From positions 1 through 46,639 of IMG/VR virus record IMGVR_UViG_3300021438_000616: a DNA stretch of 46,639 nt, one strand, 5' to 3'. Below the pieces are notes generated by a model that saw only the letters and a list, made by a program, of their open reading frames with translations, had not been told where the DNA came from and searched no databases. The translations under genes were made by a program, and so were the position numbers. The DNA comes from a virus. The first letter of the stretch is position 1. Each line of letters opens with the position of its first letter. Of this stretch, positions 8,691 to 15,660 are shown piece by piece.

Positions 8691-8748
8691 TCCGATATGT
8701 TGTGCTTTCTGGAAGTCTGGAATTCTATCCCGGCCTCGGTCAGTGTGG

Positions 8749-8754
8749 TATGCT
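8749..8754 (+). promoter_or_regulatory. -10 element TATGCT before small terminase
   Basis: TATGCT ends six bases before the ATG at 8761, the leaderless placement found at many other starts. No TTGNNN box is found 16-18 bases upstream. Confidence 0.4.
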
Positions 8755-8760
8755 GCACCC

Positions 8761-9285
8761 ATGTCTGATTCTGTTAAAGCGTGGGATAGGTCACCTCTCG
8801 ACACCGACATCGGGTGGACGATGTTTCAGGAGCACCGCGACACGCCCCCCTCTATGCGTCCGGAGTTCTCCGTCAGCGCGCGGGCGCTGGCGTCCAAGTA
8901 CAACTTACACCTACAGGAGGTATACAACATCGCGCTAAATGCGATGTGGAAGGAGCGCATCCGCGCATACGACCGGGCGCAAGCGCGGGCGGCGTGCCGC
9001 ATCCCTATTGCTGACACCAGGGTGCCAGCAGCGCGTCACACTGAGCTTGCGCGGGCGTGCGGCGAGACTGCCGCAATCGAGGCGCGTAGGCTGCTCTACG
9101 AAGCGCGGGAGGGTCGTTCGCGTCTACGCCCTGCGGACGTCCTCCGCCTGGGTGAGTTTGCGCTTAAGTGGGAGCGACTCATAGCTGGGCAGGCGACTGA
9201 GCATGTGCAACATAGTTTGGAGTCCTTGACTACAGAGGAACTCCAGACATTGCTTGAGCTAGAAAAAAAAGCAGGTTGCGTTTGA
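8761..9285 (+). CDS. probable terminase small subunit (HTH protein)
   Basis: A 174-residue helical protein. A helix-turn-helix-like segment at about residues 38-62 (SARALASKYNLHLQEVYNIA) is followed by long charged helices. The C-terminal stretch, RLIAGQATEHVQH then LTTEELQTLLELEKKAG, resembles the oligomerisation and tail region of many phage small terminases. Small terminases bind the packaging site and recruit the large subunit, here at 16142-17656. The ATG at 8761 is chosen over a GTG at 8743 because the -10 element TATGCT lies between them. Its place beside the iteron region would suit a protein that recognises a nearby pac or cos site. Assignment is by pattern; a general DNA-binding regulator is the alternative. 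Confidence 0.6.
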   Translation: MSDSVKAWDRSPLDTDIGWTMFQEHRDTPPSMRPEFSVSARALASKYNLHLQEVYNIALNAMWKERIRAYDRAQARAACRIPIADTRVPAARHTELARACGETAAIEARRLLYEAREGRSRLRPADVLRLGEFALKWERLIAGQATEHVQHSLESLTTEELQTLLELEKKAGCV

Positions 9286-9295
9286 TTGACTGAGC

Positions 9296-9499
9296 ATGGT
9301 ACGACGTCTGACCATGCAAATGCTCTGGTTCATGGTACTGGTCGCCACGTACGTCGGTACGTTGTACTTGATCTGGTACATCCGCGGCGGGTGTACGGAT
9401 TGGGAAGAGCGAATGCACGACGCCCACTATGTGGGCTTGTGTTTCATGGTAGGTGCCTTCGTGGTCCTGGCTGTTTCGCTCCAAGGCGTCACTTTTTAG
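9296..9499 (+). CDS. small two-helix membrane protein
   Basis: A 67-residue protein with two hydrophobic segments, about residues 9-28 and 44-63, joined by a polar loop containing acidic, basic and histidine residues (DWEERMHDAHY). The basic start (MVRR) suggests both ends lie in the cytoplasm. It begins ten bases after the small terminase stop and has no clear Shine-Dalgarno. It is holin-sized, but the likelier lysis cluster is at 37.8-38.9 kb, so a function in envelope modification or exclusion is equally possible. I do not recognise a family. Confidence 0.55.
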   Translation: MVRRLTMQMLWFMVLVATYVGTLYLIWYIRGGCTDWEERMHDAHYVGLCFMVGAFVVLAVSLQGVTF

Positions 9500-9527
9500 T
9501 TGCAAATGCGGGCGAGGGGGTTAAGAT
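9500..9527 (+). promoter_or_regulatory. leaderless promoter TTGCAA-16-TAAGAT
   Basis: TTGCAA, 16 bases, TAAGAT, then seven bases to the ATG at 9535. Its GGTTAANAT core is shared with the promoters at 10416 and 10878. Confidence 0.65.
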
Positions 9528-9534
9528 ATTAACC

Positions 9535-10083
9535 ATGAAACTCACCAAGATTTATGGGACCACGTCTGCTCGCGGTTATCGCACGCTCCGCCATGGGTGG
9601 CTCTCTCCGCCAGCCCCGTTTTTGGCTCCGAACAGCGTGCGAGGGTGGGCGTTCGGGGGGTCCGCGGAGCGTCCTTCGACGCTCAAGATCTTAACAGGAG
9701 AGGAGCTGATTCCGTCATGGGATCGTTGTGCACAAGCGATAGTCGCTTTTGCTGCTCGCGCTCCGCGCGGAGTACCGTCCACTTGGGTGGACGAGTATGA
9801 CATTTCTTGCCTGGAACGTCTCGGCGCACCTGGCCCTCGGGTGCCGTGCAACGATGCCAGCGCCGCAACAGTCGCGTGGGTACTGGAACACATACTTGGC
9901 CCTTGGCGTACCAGAGAGGCCATGAGGCTATATAGAGGGTGGTCGGACCGTGAGGCTGGACTGGACACAGAGCCCGGGTGCATTCGCTCCCCGGAGGATT
10001 TGATCGCCGCTTGCAATAGTTCGCACTTCGAGTTGCGATTTGAGCGGTTTGGAGCCGCACTGTTGGTTAATCTGGCGTGTTGA
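9535..10083 (+). CDS. unknown protein
   Basis: A 182-residue protein with no family I recognise. It begins MKLTKIYGTTSARG, has a proline-rich middle (APRGVPSTW) and helical segments toward the C-terminus (TVAWVLEHILGPW). There is no signal peptide or membrane segment. The ATG at 9535 is set by the promoter just upstream; the frame is open further up, but that region overlaps the membrane protein gene. A 29-bp segment near the C-terminal coding end (9976-10004, coding GCIRSPEDLI) recurs at the end of the next gene, showing local duplication. Confidence 0.6.
   Translation: MKLTKIYGTTSARGYRTLRHGWLSPPAPFLAPNSVRGWAFGGSAERPSTLKILTGEELIPSWDRCAQAIVAFAARAPRGVPSTWVDEYDISCLERLGAPGPRVPCNDASAATVAWVLEHILGPWRTREAMRLYRGWSDREAGLDTEPGCIRSPEDLIAACNSSHFELRFERFGAALLVNLAC
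9976..10004 (+). repeat. 29-bp direct repeat, copy 1
   Basis: Identical to 10354-10382. A second repeat pair (10078-10103 and 10383-10408, 26 bp, one mismatch) follows. In the second locus the two elements are adjacent, while here 73 bases separate them, as if that interval was deleted from one copy or inserted in the other. Confidence 0.95.
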
Positions 10084-10105
10084 TTGACGTTCTCTGCGAG
10101 TAACC

Positions 10106-10388
10106 ATGAGTAACATCGAACTCACCAAGACACCCTGGTGTCCGTGGTGCTTTGCGGACTGAGGAGCGTGAAGACGCGCTCGATGTGCACGTCGAACCAA
10201 CCCGGAGCGGCTGGCACTGCAAGGATTGTGGCGTGAGCCTCCCGCGCGAGCAGTGGGCAGCCGCAATGCGGTGGGCGGCCCGGTTCTATGGCTACAGCGA
10301 AGGATGGGGCCGACGTTTCTCGCGCACTGGACTCGTGCGTCGTCGCTCCAAGGGGGTGCATTCGCTCCCCGGAGGATTTGATTGTTGA
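10106..10388 (+). pseudogene. zinc-ribbon gene split by a +1 frameshift
   Basis: An ATG at 10106 opens a frame that reads MSNIELTKTPWCPWCFAD and stops at 10162. The next frame, open from before 10152 to 10388, continues TEERED... and contains HCKDCGVS. Together CPWC and CKDC give a complete CxxC-CxxC zinc ribbon of the kind found in small Lar-like phage proteins. The shift point is near TGC TTT GCG GAC TGA. Near the end the 29-bp repeat appears, but in a frame different from its frame in the upstream gene, after a G5 run. A decayed gene, a sequencing error or programmed +1 shifting could each explain this. The total product would be about 93 residues. Confidence 0.55.
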
Positions 10389-10408
10389 TTGACGTTCTCG
10401 GCGAGTAA
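10354..10408 (+). repeat. direct repeats, copy 2 (29 bp plus 26 bp, adjacent)
   Basis: 10354-10382 matches 9976-10004 exactly, and 10383-10408 matches 10078-10103 with one mismatch. Both span the end of a gene, and the second pair runs into the following promoter region. Confidence 0.93.
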
Positions 10409-10415
10409 ATAGTCC

Positions 10416-10443
10416 TTGCATTAAATCGTAAAAAGGTTAACAT
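10416..10443 (+). promoter_or_regulatory. leaderless promoter TTGCAT-16-TAACAT
   Basis: TTGCAT, 16 bases, TAACAT, then seven bases to the ATG at 10451. It shares the 13-base AAATAGTCCTTGC and the GGTTAAYATC core with the promoter at 10878. Confidence 0.7.
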
Positions 10444-10450
10444 CTAAAAC

Positions 10451-10639
10451 ATGAACAGCGTACGACACAACGCCGAGCTCCTCGACACGTTCAAACTCCT
10501 CGCCGCCCAGTCCGTCGTAAATGCGTCGCTAGTTTTCGCGCACTACTGTGACCAGTTGACGGTCGCAGAGCGCGTAATCGCGCTGGACATCCTTACCTCA
10601 GCCGCAGCCGCGAAAGGGAGTAAGTGCGTTTCAACGTAA
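10451..10639 (+). CDS. small unknown helical protein
   Basis: A 62-residue, mostly alpha-helical protein (NAELLDTFKLLAAQSVVNAS, then TVAERVIALDILTSAAAA). It has no membrane segment long enough to span and no motif I recognise. It has the promoter at 10416-10443, so its mRNA is probably leaderless. The last 16 bases overlap the ribbon-helix-helix gene that follows, which suggests the two are expressed together. Confidence 0.62.
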   Translation: MNSVRHNAELLDTFKLLAAQSVVNASLVFAHYCDQLTVAERVIALDILTSAAAAKGSKCVST

Positions 10640-10833
10640 GTGGCACACCTCGCAAGTCGTCAAGTGGCACACCTGTGCCACGGCGATTGAGAGGGAAGGT
10701 CGGCATTGAGATATCTCTCACCCCCGCGCACGCGCGGGCGCTGCGCGCCGCCGCCGCCGAGAAGCGGGCGACGCTGTCAGAGATTGTGTCAGAGTGGGTT
10801 GAATGTTTTCTAGTACCAAAGGAGCGAACATGA
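10624..10833 (+). CDS. ribbon-helix-helix (CopG/Arc-like) DNA-binding protein
   Basis: A 69-residue protein. Residues 27-64 fit a ribbon-helix-helix fold: a strand GIEISLTP, a helix AHARALRAAAAEKR, a turn at T-L-S, and a second helix EIVSEWVECFL. These proteins bind DNA as dimers and commonly repress transcription. The GTG at 10624 follows AAAGGGAG by three bases and lies inside the preceding gene; a GTG at 10675 is an alternative start. A palindrome GTGGCAC-ACCT-GTGCCAC (10664-10681) inside its own 5' coding region is a possible operator. Likely a phage regulator. Confidence 0.65.
   Translation: MRFNVSGTPRKSSSGTPVPRRLRGKVGIEISLTPAHARALRAAAAEKRATLSEIVSEWVECFLVPKERT
10664..10681. promoter_or_regulatory. 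palindromic candidate operator
   Basis: GTGGCAC, four bases, GTGCCAC. A direct copy of the left half with flank (AAGTGGCACACCT) lies at 10638-10650. It sits in the first codons of a ribbon-helix-helix gene. Confidence 0.4.
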
Positions 10834-10874
10834 TCCGATATATACAGGCGGCGATTATGGCACCTTGCAAATAG
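10830..10874 (+). CDS. possible 14-residue micropeptide
   Basis: ATG at 10830 overlaps the stop of the ribbon-helix-helix gene (ATGA) and has GGAG five bases upstream. It encodes MIRYIQAAIMAPCK, then TAG. The stop lies within the sequence leading into the next promoter. It may be a real micropeptide or a chance start. Confidence 0.25.
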   Translation: MIRYIQAAIMAPCK

Positions 10875-10877
10875 TCC

Positions 10878-10906
10878 TTGCGCCTGCGAGCGAGAGAGGT
10901 TAATAT
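10878..10906 (+). promoter_or_regulatory. leaderless promoter TTGCGC-17-TAATAT
   Basis: TTGCGC, 17 bases, TAATAT, then seven bases to the ATG at 10914. Preceded by the shared AAATAGTCCTTGC block. Confidence 0.7.
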
Positions 10907-10913
10907 CCTAAAT

Positions 10914-11099
10914 ATGAAGACTCCGCTGAAAGACCTAGGACGCCGAATCGCCCGCAATTACACCGCTCGCGAGTACGCCTGCGAAATTAGAACAGAGCTC
11001 GACCAGCTCGATGGCCTCACCCCCCGCGAGCGCAAGGCGCTCGAAGACGCTGCGTGGTCTCATGCTCACGAAGCTCGCCGCGAGCGAGGTGGTCGATGA
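10914..11099 (+). CDS. small unknown charged protein
   Basis: A 61-residue, highly charged and helical protein (KTPLKDLGRRIARNY, then ELDQLDGLTPRERKALEDAAW). It has no membrane segment or known motif. The promoter directly upstream fixes the ATG at 10914. The stop overlaps the next start (ATGA), so the two genes form a small operon. Confidence 0.62.
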   Translation: MKTPLKDLGRRIARNYTAREYACEIRTELDQLDGLTPRERKALEDAAWSHAHEARRERGGR

Positions 11100-11377
11100 G
11101 GGTGTGGATTACGAAATACGTTCTGACGCGGGGGATCATAGAAGGAGATGGGTGCTACGCACTAGAAAATGATAGCTCTATGCTAGCGCTGACAAGCGTC
11201 GTAGACGCTAGGCACGAGCGTATCTTGTATCAGCCGTATTTCCACCGAAATGAGTGGCACACGACGTATGAGGCCGCGCTCAGCCGTGCGCTTGCCATGA
11301 TTGAAAGTGAGCGTAGGAGTCTGCACAGGAAAATGAGCGAGCTTGACAAGCTTCAAGCCTCACTGAAAACACCGTAG
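11096..11377 (+). CDS. small unknown protein
   Basis: A 93-residue protein. The N-terminal half looks beta-rich (VWITKYVLTRGII, YALENDSSMLALTSVV) and the C-terminal half is a long amphipathic helix or coiled coil (ALAMIESERRSLHRKMSELDKL). The ATG at 11096 overlaps the preceding stop. I recognise no family. A weak hairpin (11381-11411, eight-base arms, no T-tract) follows the stop. Confidence 0.58.
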   Translation: MRVWITKYVLTRGIIEGDGCYALENDSSMLALTSVVDARHERILYQPYFHRNEWHTTYEAALSRALAMIESERRSLHRKMSELDKLQASLKTP

Positions 11378-11433
11378 GTCAAAGCCCCGTCATCGTAAGG
11401 TGTCGGGGCTTCGGCGGTATGCCTACCCGAAGT

Positions 11434-11646
11434 ATGCATTACACCGACGTGCACGATACGGCACTATATTTCTACCACTACGCTGTAGAACTTCGCACCG
11501 AGCGCGATTATTTGCAGAAGATGCTGGACGGCGCAGCCGCCTCCCACACGCAGAGTTTTACTCTGACTCTCGTGCAAGAGCTCCGCGCGGAGCGCGACTT
11601 TCTACGGAAAGTGCTAGATATTGTACTTGAGGAGGGTAAGAGTTGA
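11434..11646 (+). CDS. small coiled-coil protein with internal duplication
   Basis: A 70-residue protein with two copies of a coiled-coil segment: VELRTERDYLQKMLD near residue 19 and QELRAERDFLRKVLD near residue 49. The beginning MHYTDVHD is matched by MHYNEVHD in a very short frame at 15651, and the DNA there is also similar. This parallel is why I prefer the ATG at 11434 to the one at 11419. No Shine-Dalgarno or clear -10 element is seen. The next gene starts inside its stop codon. Function unknown. Confidence 0.55.
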   Translation: MHYTDVHDTALYFYHYAVELRTERDYLQKMLDGAAASHTQSFTLTLVQELRAERDFLRKVLDIVLEEGKS

Positions 11647-11840
11647 ACGACGACACCGTAGCCGTAGAACCTCGCGCTTTTGAATCCGCCGCCCGCGTGT
11701 GCGACGCTGACGGGTCGAAAGCGGACGTGGCGGCGTTGTACGCCGCCTTGACAACTCCGCCGCAGCCGCTCCCGTTGTGGTGGTTTGCAATCGCCACCGC
11801 ATGCGTTTTTTTGCTCGCGGTGGGGTGGCTTGCATGGTAA
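11643..11840 (+). CDS. small tail-anchored membrane protein
   Basis: A 65-residue protein with a polar, acidic N-terminal half and one membrane segment at the C-terminus (LPLWWFAIATACVFLLAVGWLAW). The start is TTG at 11643, overlapping the previous stop (TTGA), with GGAGGG about six to eight bases upstream. It ends at the inner membrane with its N-terminus probably in the cytoplasm. The next gene starts within its last codons. Function unknown. Confidence 0.55.
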   Translation: MNDDTVAVEPRAFESAARVCDADGSKADVAALYAALTTPPQPLPLWWFAIATACVFLLAVGWLAW

Positions 11841-12010
11841 GAGAGACCTACGACACAGTCGCCCGTCTGTACGATCTACTCGCGCATGCGGTTGATACAC
11901 CCCCCAGTGCCGCGTGGATTGTGGCGGCGTGGGACTTGCTACCCAAGCTCACTCCCGAGCACCAAACCGAGCTCCGCGCCCATGCGGAGCGACTAAAGGT
12001 CACGCTGTGA
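11834..12010 (+). CDS. small unknown helical protein
   Basis: A 58-residue soluble helical protein (TYDTVARLYDLLAHAV, LTPEHQTELRAHAERLK). Start ATG at 11834 overlaps the end of the membrane protein gene, and its stop overlaps the GTG of the glycosyltransferase (GTGA). The tight overlaps argue that it is translated. No family recognised. Confidence 0.55.
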   Translation: MVRETYDTVARLYDLLAHAVDTPPSAAWIVAAWDLLPKLTPEHQTELRAHAERLKVTL

Positions 12011-12972
12011 GAGAACTACCGACGCTGATTATGATTGTTCGCAACGAGGAGGCCGTCCTACCTCGTTGCATCAAGAGCACTCTCGAGTGCGTCTCAGGGG
12101 CGCTCATCATCGATACGGGGTCGGATGACCCAGCTCGTCTCGAGCGCGTCGCACGGGATGCGCTTGAAGGCCGCCCCTTGCGCTGGTTCAAGCGACCGTG
12201 GAAGCATTTCGCGCACAATCGTACCGAGTTGGTACGTTTCGCGCGCGAAGGCTGGGTCAAGAGTGAGTACCTACTCACCCTCGACGCGGACGAGGTGCTT
12301 TACGCACCTCCTGGCCAAGGTCTGGGGCCCCTCGACGCAGACGTATATCACATCGACCTACATTACGGGGGTTTGGTATACCCCCGCGCGAGCGTATTCC
12401 GCAGGAACCTACCGTGGCGGTACGAGTGTCCCGTACATGAGGTACTTGTATGTCCAGGAAGGGCGCTGCAATGGGGTAAACTTCCTCATTGCTGTGTAGT
12501 CCCACACCCCGACGGCGCGCGCAGCGCAGACACGCAAAAGTATCGAAAAGATGCGGAGGTGCTACACGAGCACCTCCACTACAACAAGACGGACGCCCGC
12601 GCGCAATATTACTACGCGCAGTCGCTCCGCGACGCGGGCGACTATGAGTGCGCCGCTCGGGCCTACGCCCAGCGCGAGGAAATGGGCGGGTGGGCAGAGG
12701 AGGTTTTTTCCGCTGCCTTGGAGCGCGCGAAGTGCCTTGAGCGCCTAACGCCACACCCTACCGACCCAGTCGAGTTCTCTCGTGTCCTTGATGCCTACAT
12801 GCATGCGAAGAGTCTCCGACCTACGCGTGCAGAGCCGCTGTGGCATGGCGCTCGTTTCGCCCGCGAGCGCGGTTTTCCCGCCATTGCGGACATCTTGGAG
12901 CAATCGAGGAGGGGGATGCCTGTTCCGCCAGACCTACTCTTTGTAGAGCGGGGGGCTTATGAAGGTAATTGA
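12007..12972 (+). CDS. family 2-type glycosyltransferase
   Basis: A 321-residue GT-A fold enzyme. The N-terminus shows PTLIMIVRNEEAVLPRCI, typical of family 2 transferases; ALIIDTGSDD follows and a DxD metal/nucleotide-sugar motif sits in LLTLDADEVLYAP near residue 100. The C-terminal third contains TPR-like helices (DARAQYYYAQSLRDAGDYECAARAY), as in bacterial transferases that modify proteins or glycans. The start is GTG at 12007, overlapping the upstream stop. It overlaps thyX by 14 bases. Possible substrates are phage structural proteins (several carry Gly-Pro-Thr repeats), modified DNA bases, or host surface glycans; the first is my preferred inference. Confidence 0.85.
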   Translation: MRELPTLIMIVRNEEAVLPRCIKSTLECVSGALIIDTGSDDPARLERVARDALEGRPLRWFKRPWKHFAHNRTELVRFAREGWVKSEYLLTLDADEVLYAPPGQGLGPLDADVYHIDLHYGGLVYPRASVFRRNLPWRYECPVHEVLVCPGRALQWGKLPHCCVVPHPDGARSADTQKYRKDAEVLHEHLHYNKTDARAQYYYAQSLRDAGDYECAARAYAQREEMGGWAEEVFSAALERAKCLERLTPHPTDPVEFSRVLDAYMHAKSLRPTRAEPLWHGARFARERGFPAIADILEQSRRGMPVPPDLLFVERGAYEGN

Positions 12973-13561
12973 GGCTAGTTGGGAGATCACTCAAGCTCCC
13001 GCCGCGGCGGCGGAGACGGTCGAGCGCATCGCGCGAGATTGTTACCAGTCGGAGGGGAGGATAGGTCCGTGGACCGCAGGACCCTTCATTCGACATTTGC
13101 GCGGACTTACGCACACCGCCATGTTTGAGCACGTGTCGGCGACGGTGCGGTTTATCGTAGACCGCGGCGTGTCTCACGAGATTGTTCGCCATCGCATCGC
13201 TTCCTACGCACAATCGTCTACTAGGTACGTTGACTATGCGAAGCACGGTCTAGAGTTCGTGCGCCCGTGCTTTTGGCTCCCCGACCTGCCCGCGTACGCG
13301 GATTGGGCGGCGGAGATGGCTCGCTGCGAAGCAGCGTACTTGCGCATGCGCGGGGAGGGCGCTCGCCCGGAGCAGGCGAGGTCGGTGCTACCAAATTCAC
13401 TGGCGTGTCGCCTGAACATGACGGCCAATTTCCGATCTTGGCGCAACGTGTTCACGTTGAGGTGTGCAAAAGCTGCACACCCACAGATGCGCCAGGTTAT
13501 GGTCCCCTTGCGCGACGAGTTCATTCGTCGTTGGCCGGAGTTTTTTGACGATTTAGCTTGA
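12959..13561 (+). CDS. thyX: flavin-dependent thymidylate synthase
   Basis: A 200-residue ThyX, which methylates dUMP to dTMP using FAD, NAD(P)H and methylene-tetrahydrofolate. The signature RHRIASYAQSS (the RHR-X7-S ThyX motif) lies at about residues 79-89, followed by TRYVDYAK. A conserved SLACRLNMTANFRSWRNVF segment and C-terminal HPQMRQVM complete the family pattern. It overlaps the glycosyltransferase gene by 14 bases. With the phage dUTPase and reductase it forms a route to dTTP, though it lies in the other transcription arm. Confidence 0.95.
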   Translation: MKVIEASWEITQAPAAAAETVERIARDCYQSEGRIGPWTAGPFIRHLRGLTHTAMFEHVSATVRFIVDRGVSHEIVRHRIASYAQSSTRYVDYAKHGLEFVRPCFWLPDLPAYADWAAEMARCEAAYLRMRGEGARPEQARSVLPNSLACRLNMTANFRSWRNVFTLRCAKAAHPQMRQVMVPLRDEFIRRWPEFFDDLA

Positions 13562-13586
13562 AGCCTCCGCCGCGGGGAGGTATCTT
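13558..13586 (+). promoter_or_regulatory. leaderless promoter TTGAAG-17-TATCTT
   Basis: TTGAAG spans the thyX stop, then 17 bases, TATCTT, and six bases to the ATG at 13593. Confidence 0.62.
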
Positions 13587-13592
13587 AACGGC

Positions 13593-13826
13593 ATGTCAAA
13601 CATACCTAAGTTGAACGACCTCACTCACACCCCCACGCGCGTTGGGGTGGCTCCTTGCGCCCCGCCCCCGATGATTTGGACTTTTTTGCGTGGGGGGTTC
13701 TTTGCCCGGCCGCAGGGGTCGTGGGAGCTCGGCTATGAAATTCCGACTCCGGGTTGGAGTGTGGAGCGACAGAAACGTTGTGCTCGACTCATTGAACGTC
13801 TGCGAATTAACGGAGAATTACCATGA
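13593..13826 (+). CDS. small unknown protein
   Basis: A 77-residue protein with a proline-rich N-terminal half (TPTRVGVAPCAPPP), aromatic glycine-rich middle (WTFLRGGFFARPQGSW) and a basic helical end (QKRCARLIERLR). No recognised family and no membrane segment. The promoter directly upstream suggests a leaderless mRNA. Its stop overlaps the next start (ATGA). Confidence 0.6.
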   Translation: MSNIPKLNDLTHTPTRVGVAPCAPPPMIWTFLRGGFFARPQGSWELGYEIPTPGWSVERQKRCARLIERLRINGELP

Positions 13827-14812
13827 AAATCTATGATCGAAACGGTAAACCGCAGTCTTTCCCTTTCGAGCTGGGCGAACGCGGCCGAGGCCGTGTTTAC
13901 GAAGAGGTGCGTGTCGACAAGCGTCGCCCGCCCACCTCCGACGAGGTCGGCTACGTAGTTTTTACGGTAGGTAGTGTGACCCATTGTGTACTGACTGCCC
14001 CTACAGGGCAGTCGGGGCTACTCCTTCGGGTTAATACGAGGGGGGGTTACACGAAGGGTAGCGCAGGGGGCGTCTCTCCGATCTTCGGTGATGTGAAGGA
14101 GGTGGCGGCAGGAGAGTGGGCGGAGGGGATTGCGGGACGTGCGGGGCACGGTACGGATATACTGTACCACGTGCAAGGTCCCGCCATCTTTGATGTGGTC
14201 ATAAGTGGCGGGTCGCACAAGGGTTACGGCCGACGTTACGTCTTCGTGGACGGGACTCGCGACTACGTACGAATGTTGCCTCCGGCGGCATTGATTCAGG
14301 AGATCGCTACGGACGAGGACCCTCGCCTCTCTGATATCTTGCGACAATGTCCGCAAGATCGCCTCACGGACACCTTAAGAGATGCTCTCGCCGCCGCTAA
14401 TGCGCTAGAGGCAGAGCAGTCTGTAGTCGCAGACGTGACGCATTTTCCTCCTTCCCTCAATTTCGCCAGGTTGGAGGAGGCAGGGTGGCGTTTGCCACCC
14501 CACCACGTAGGTGGGTTGGCACGGTCTGGCGTCGACGGAGTGCTGGCGCAGGGAACTCAAGCCCTGGTCGACGTCACCATCGGCCCGGGCGGAGGGAAAC
14601 GGTACAGGTACGAGGTTGTAAGCATTGAAGGGCTCGACGTGCTTGCGCGGCGACCCATTCGGACGAGCGGTATACACTGCTCCCGGGAGCACATTGTCGC
14701 GCTCGTCCAGGCGCCTGACTGGAAAATCCGCTGGACGGAGTATAAGGACGGTGCCAGCGTGGGGGAGTTCGAAGCCAACGCTGAGGGGTGCGCGGGGTTG
14801 CCTTGGTCATGA
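13823..14812 (+). CDS. unknown 329-residue protein
   Basis: A 329-residue soluble protein that I do not recognise. It is glycine-rich with many predicted strands in the first half (GYVVFTVGSVTHCVLTAP, GTDILYHVQGPAIFDVVISG), a helical middle (LTDTLRDALAAANALEAEQ), and a beta-rich end that includes DVTIGPGGGKRYRYEV. The ATG at 13823 follows GGAG by eight bases and overlaps the preceding stop. It is translationally linked to the glycosyltransferase-like gene that follows, so it might be a partner or substrate of that enzyme. That is inference only. Confidence 0.6.
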   Translation: MKIYDRNGKPQSFPFELGERGRGRVYEEVRVDKRRPPTSDEVGYVVFTVGSVTHCVLTAPTGQSGLLLRVNTRGGYTKGSAGGVSPIFGDVKEVAAGEWAEGIAGRAGHGTDILYHVQGPAIFDVVISGGSHKGYGRRYVFVDGTRDYVRMLPPAALIQEIATDEDPRLSDILRQCPQDRLTDTLRDALAAANALEAEQSVVADVTHFPPSLNFARLEEAGWRLPPHHVGGLARSGVDGVLAQGTQALVDVTIGPGGGKRYRYEVVSIEGLDVLARRPIRTSGIHCSREHIVALVQAPDWKIRWTEYKDGASVGEFEANAEGCAGLPWS

Positions 14813-15561
14813 AATTCGCAGTATACGTACCCAATACTTCAAGGCACTTTAGTGCACTGAAGTACCTTGTCGATTCCCTCGCGCTCACCTTAGACGCTCC
14901 GGTCGTCCACCACACGGACGACATCCCCAACGATGTCGTTCCCGTCGTACTAGGTGCTCATGCAGCGCCCGTCCACGAGGAGATTGTTCGGCGCGCCATT
15001 GTGTACAATACGGAGCAGCACGGGTACTGGTTTTCACCACAATACCGTAGGACGATGCAGCTCGCCCGAGCCGTATGGTGCGTGTTCGGTACGGTAGATT
15101 GCGTTTGTCCTACTGTGGCCGTTCCGCCGGGGTACGTGCCCGGACTAGGGTGCCGACCTCACAGCACCCTCCCAGGCGGGATATTCCGCGGGTATCCTAC
15201 CAAGCACAGGTTACTCACCCTCGATCGTATCGGTGAATTCACTCCCGTCATGGCTGTGTATGGTGCCTACGGTGCGCAACTACCGAGGGCTCGGTGGGAG
15301 TTGTGCATGCACCTGGGTGGACATGGCACCAAGCTTGAGTCGGTCCGATGTGTAGAGGCCATAGCGGATGGTCGGGCCGTAATTGCCGAAGAATCTGCCG
15401 AGGTGGCGGGGGATTGGACTTCCGCCATTCCTCAAGGATTAAGCAAGGATGAGGTCCTCTACCACGTTCGGCACTCGGCAGAGGTGCACGAGCAGCAAAT
15501 GTTCGCGCTCCGTGCCAGCCCGTACTCGGAAATCGTACGTGAAGCACTAAAAAGGCTTTGA
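14809..15561 (+). CDS. glycosyltransferase-like protein (GT-B type, tentative)
   Basis: A 250-residue protein. Features that suggest a GT-B enzyme are a Rossmann-like N-terminal half with VVPVVLGAHAAPVHEE, a middle with GTVDCVCPTVAVPPGYVPGLG, and a C-terminal HLGGHGTKLESVRCVEAIADGRAVIAEE, which resembles the donor-binding E-x7-E region of many transferases. The end (SPYSEIVREALKRL) is also typical. It lacks an obvious second catalytic signature, so confidence is moderate. It overlaps the preceding gene (ATGA) and lies in the same block as the family 2 transferase, which supports a sugar-related function. Confidence 0.55.
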   Translation: MKFAVYVPNTSRHFSALKYLVDSLALTLDAPVVHHTDDIPNDVVPVVLGAHAAPVHEEIVRRAIVYNTEQHGYWFSPQYRRTMQLARAVWCVFGTVDCVCPTVAVPPGYVPGLGCRPHSTLPGGIFRGYPTKHRLLTLDRIGEFTPVMAVYGAYGAQLPRARWELCMHLGGHGTKLESVRCVEAIADGRAVIAEESAEVAGDWTSAIPQGLSKDEVLYHVRHSAEVHEQQMFALRASPYSEIVREALKRL

Positions 15562-15586
15562 CTTGAAGCGTGGCAAGGTACATATA
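15558..15586 (+). promoter_or_regulatory. candidate promoter TTGACT-17-CATATA
   Basis: TTGACT overlaps the stop of the glycosyltransferase-like gene; a 17-base spacer leads to CATATAAAG. It would serve the small membrane protein genes that follow, with a leader of roughly 60-70 bases. Confidence 0.45.
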
Positions 15587-15660
15587 AAGCGTATACAGTG
15601 TCTGCTACGCACGCAATGGCGTGGCACATTGAGCCGTCTCGCTCGTAAGCATGCACTACA

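Larger units (their letters stand above)
8185..8748. other. non-coding region, candidate replication origin
   Basis: This is the only stretch over 300 bases without a gene. It is visibly more AT-rich than the rest and holds no convincing reading frame. It contains eight copies of TGACAGTAG/CTACTGTCA, a 12-bp palindrome CCTATATATAGG (8553-8564) and repeated short C-rich/AT blocks such as ACCCCCTATACCC. It lies between the primase-helicase terminator and the small terminase gene. Iterons flanking an AT-rich core next to an initiator-type gene are the usual form of a phage or plasmid origin; a packaging site beside the terminase is the alternative. Confidence 0.65.

Noticed and set aside
9286-9534. 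Upstream extension of the unknown protein at 9535
   Set aside because: The extension overlaps the two-helix membrane protein in another frame, and a good promoter lies directly before ATG 9535.
11381-11411. Hairpin after 11377 as a terminator
   Set aside because: Arms of eight bases but a 14-base loop and no T-tract; too weak to call.
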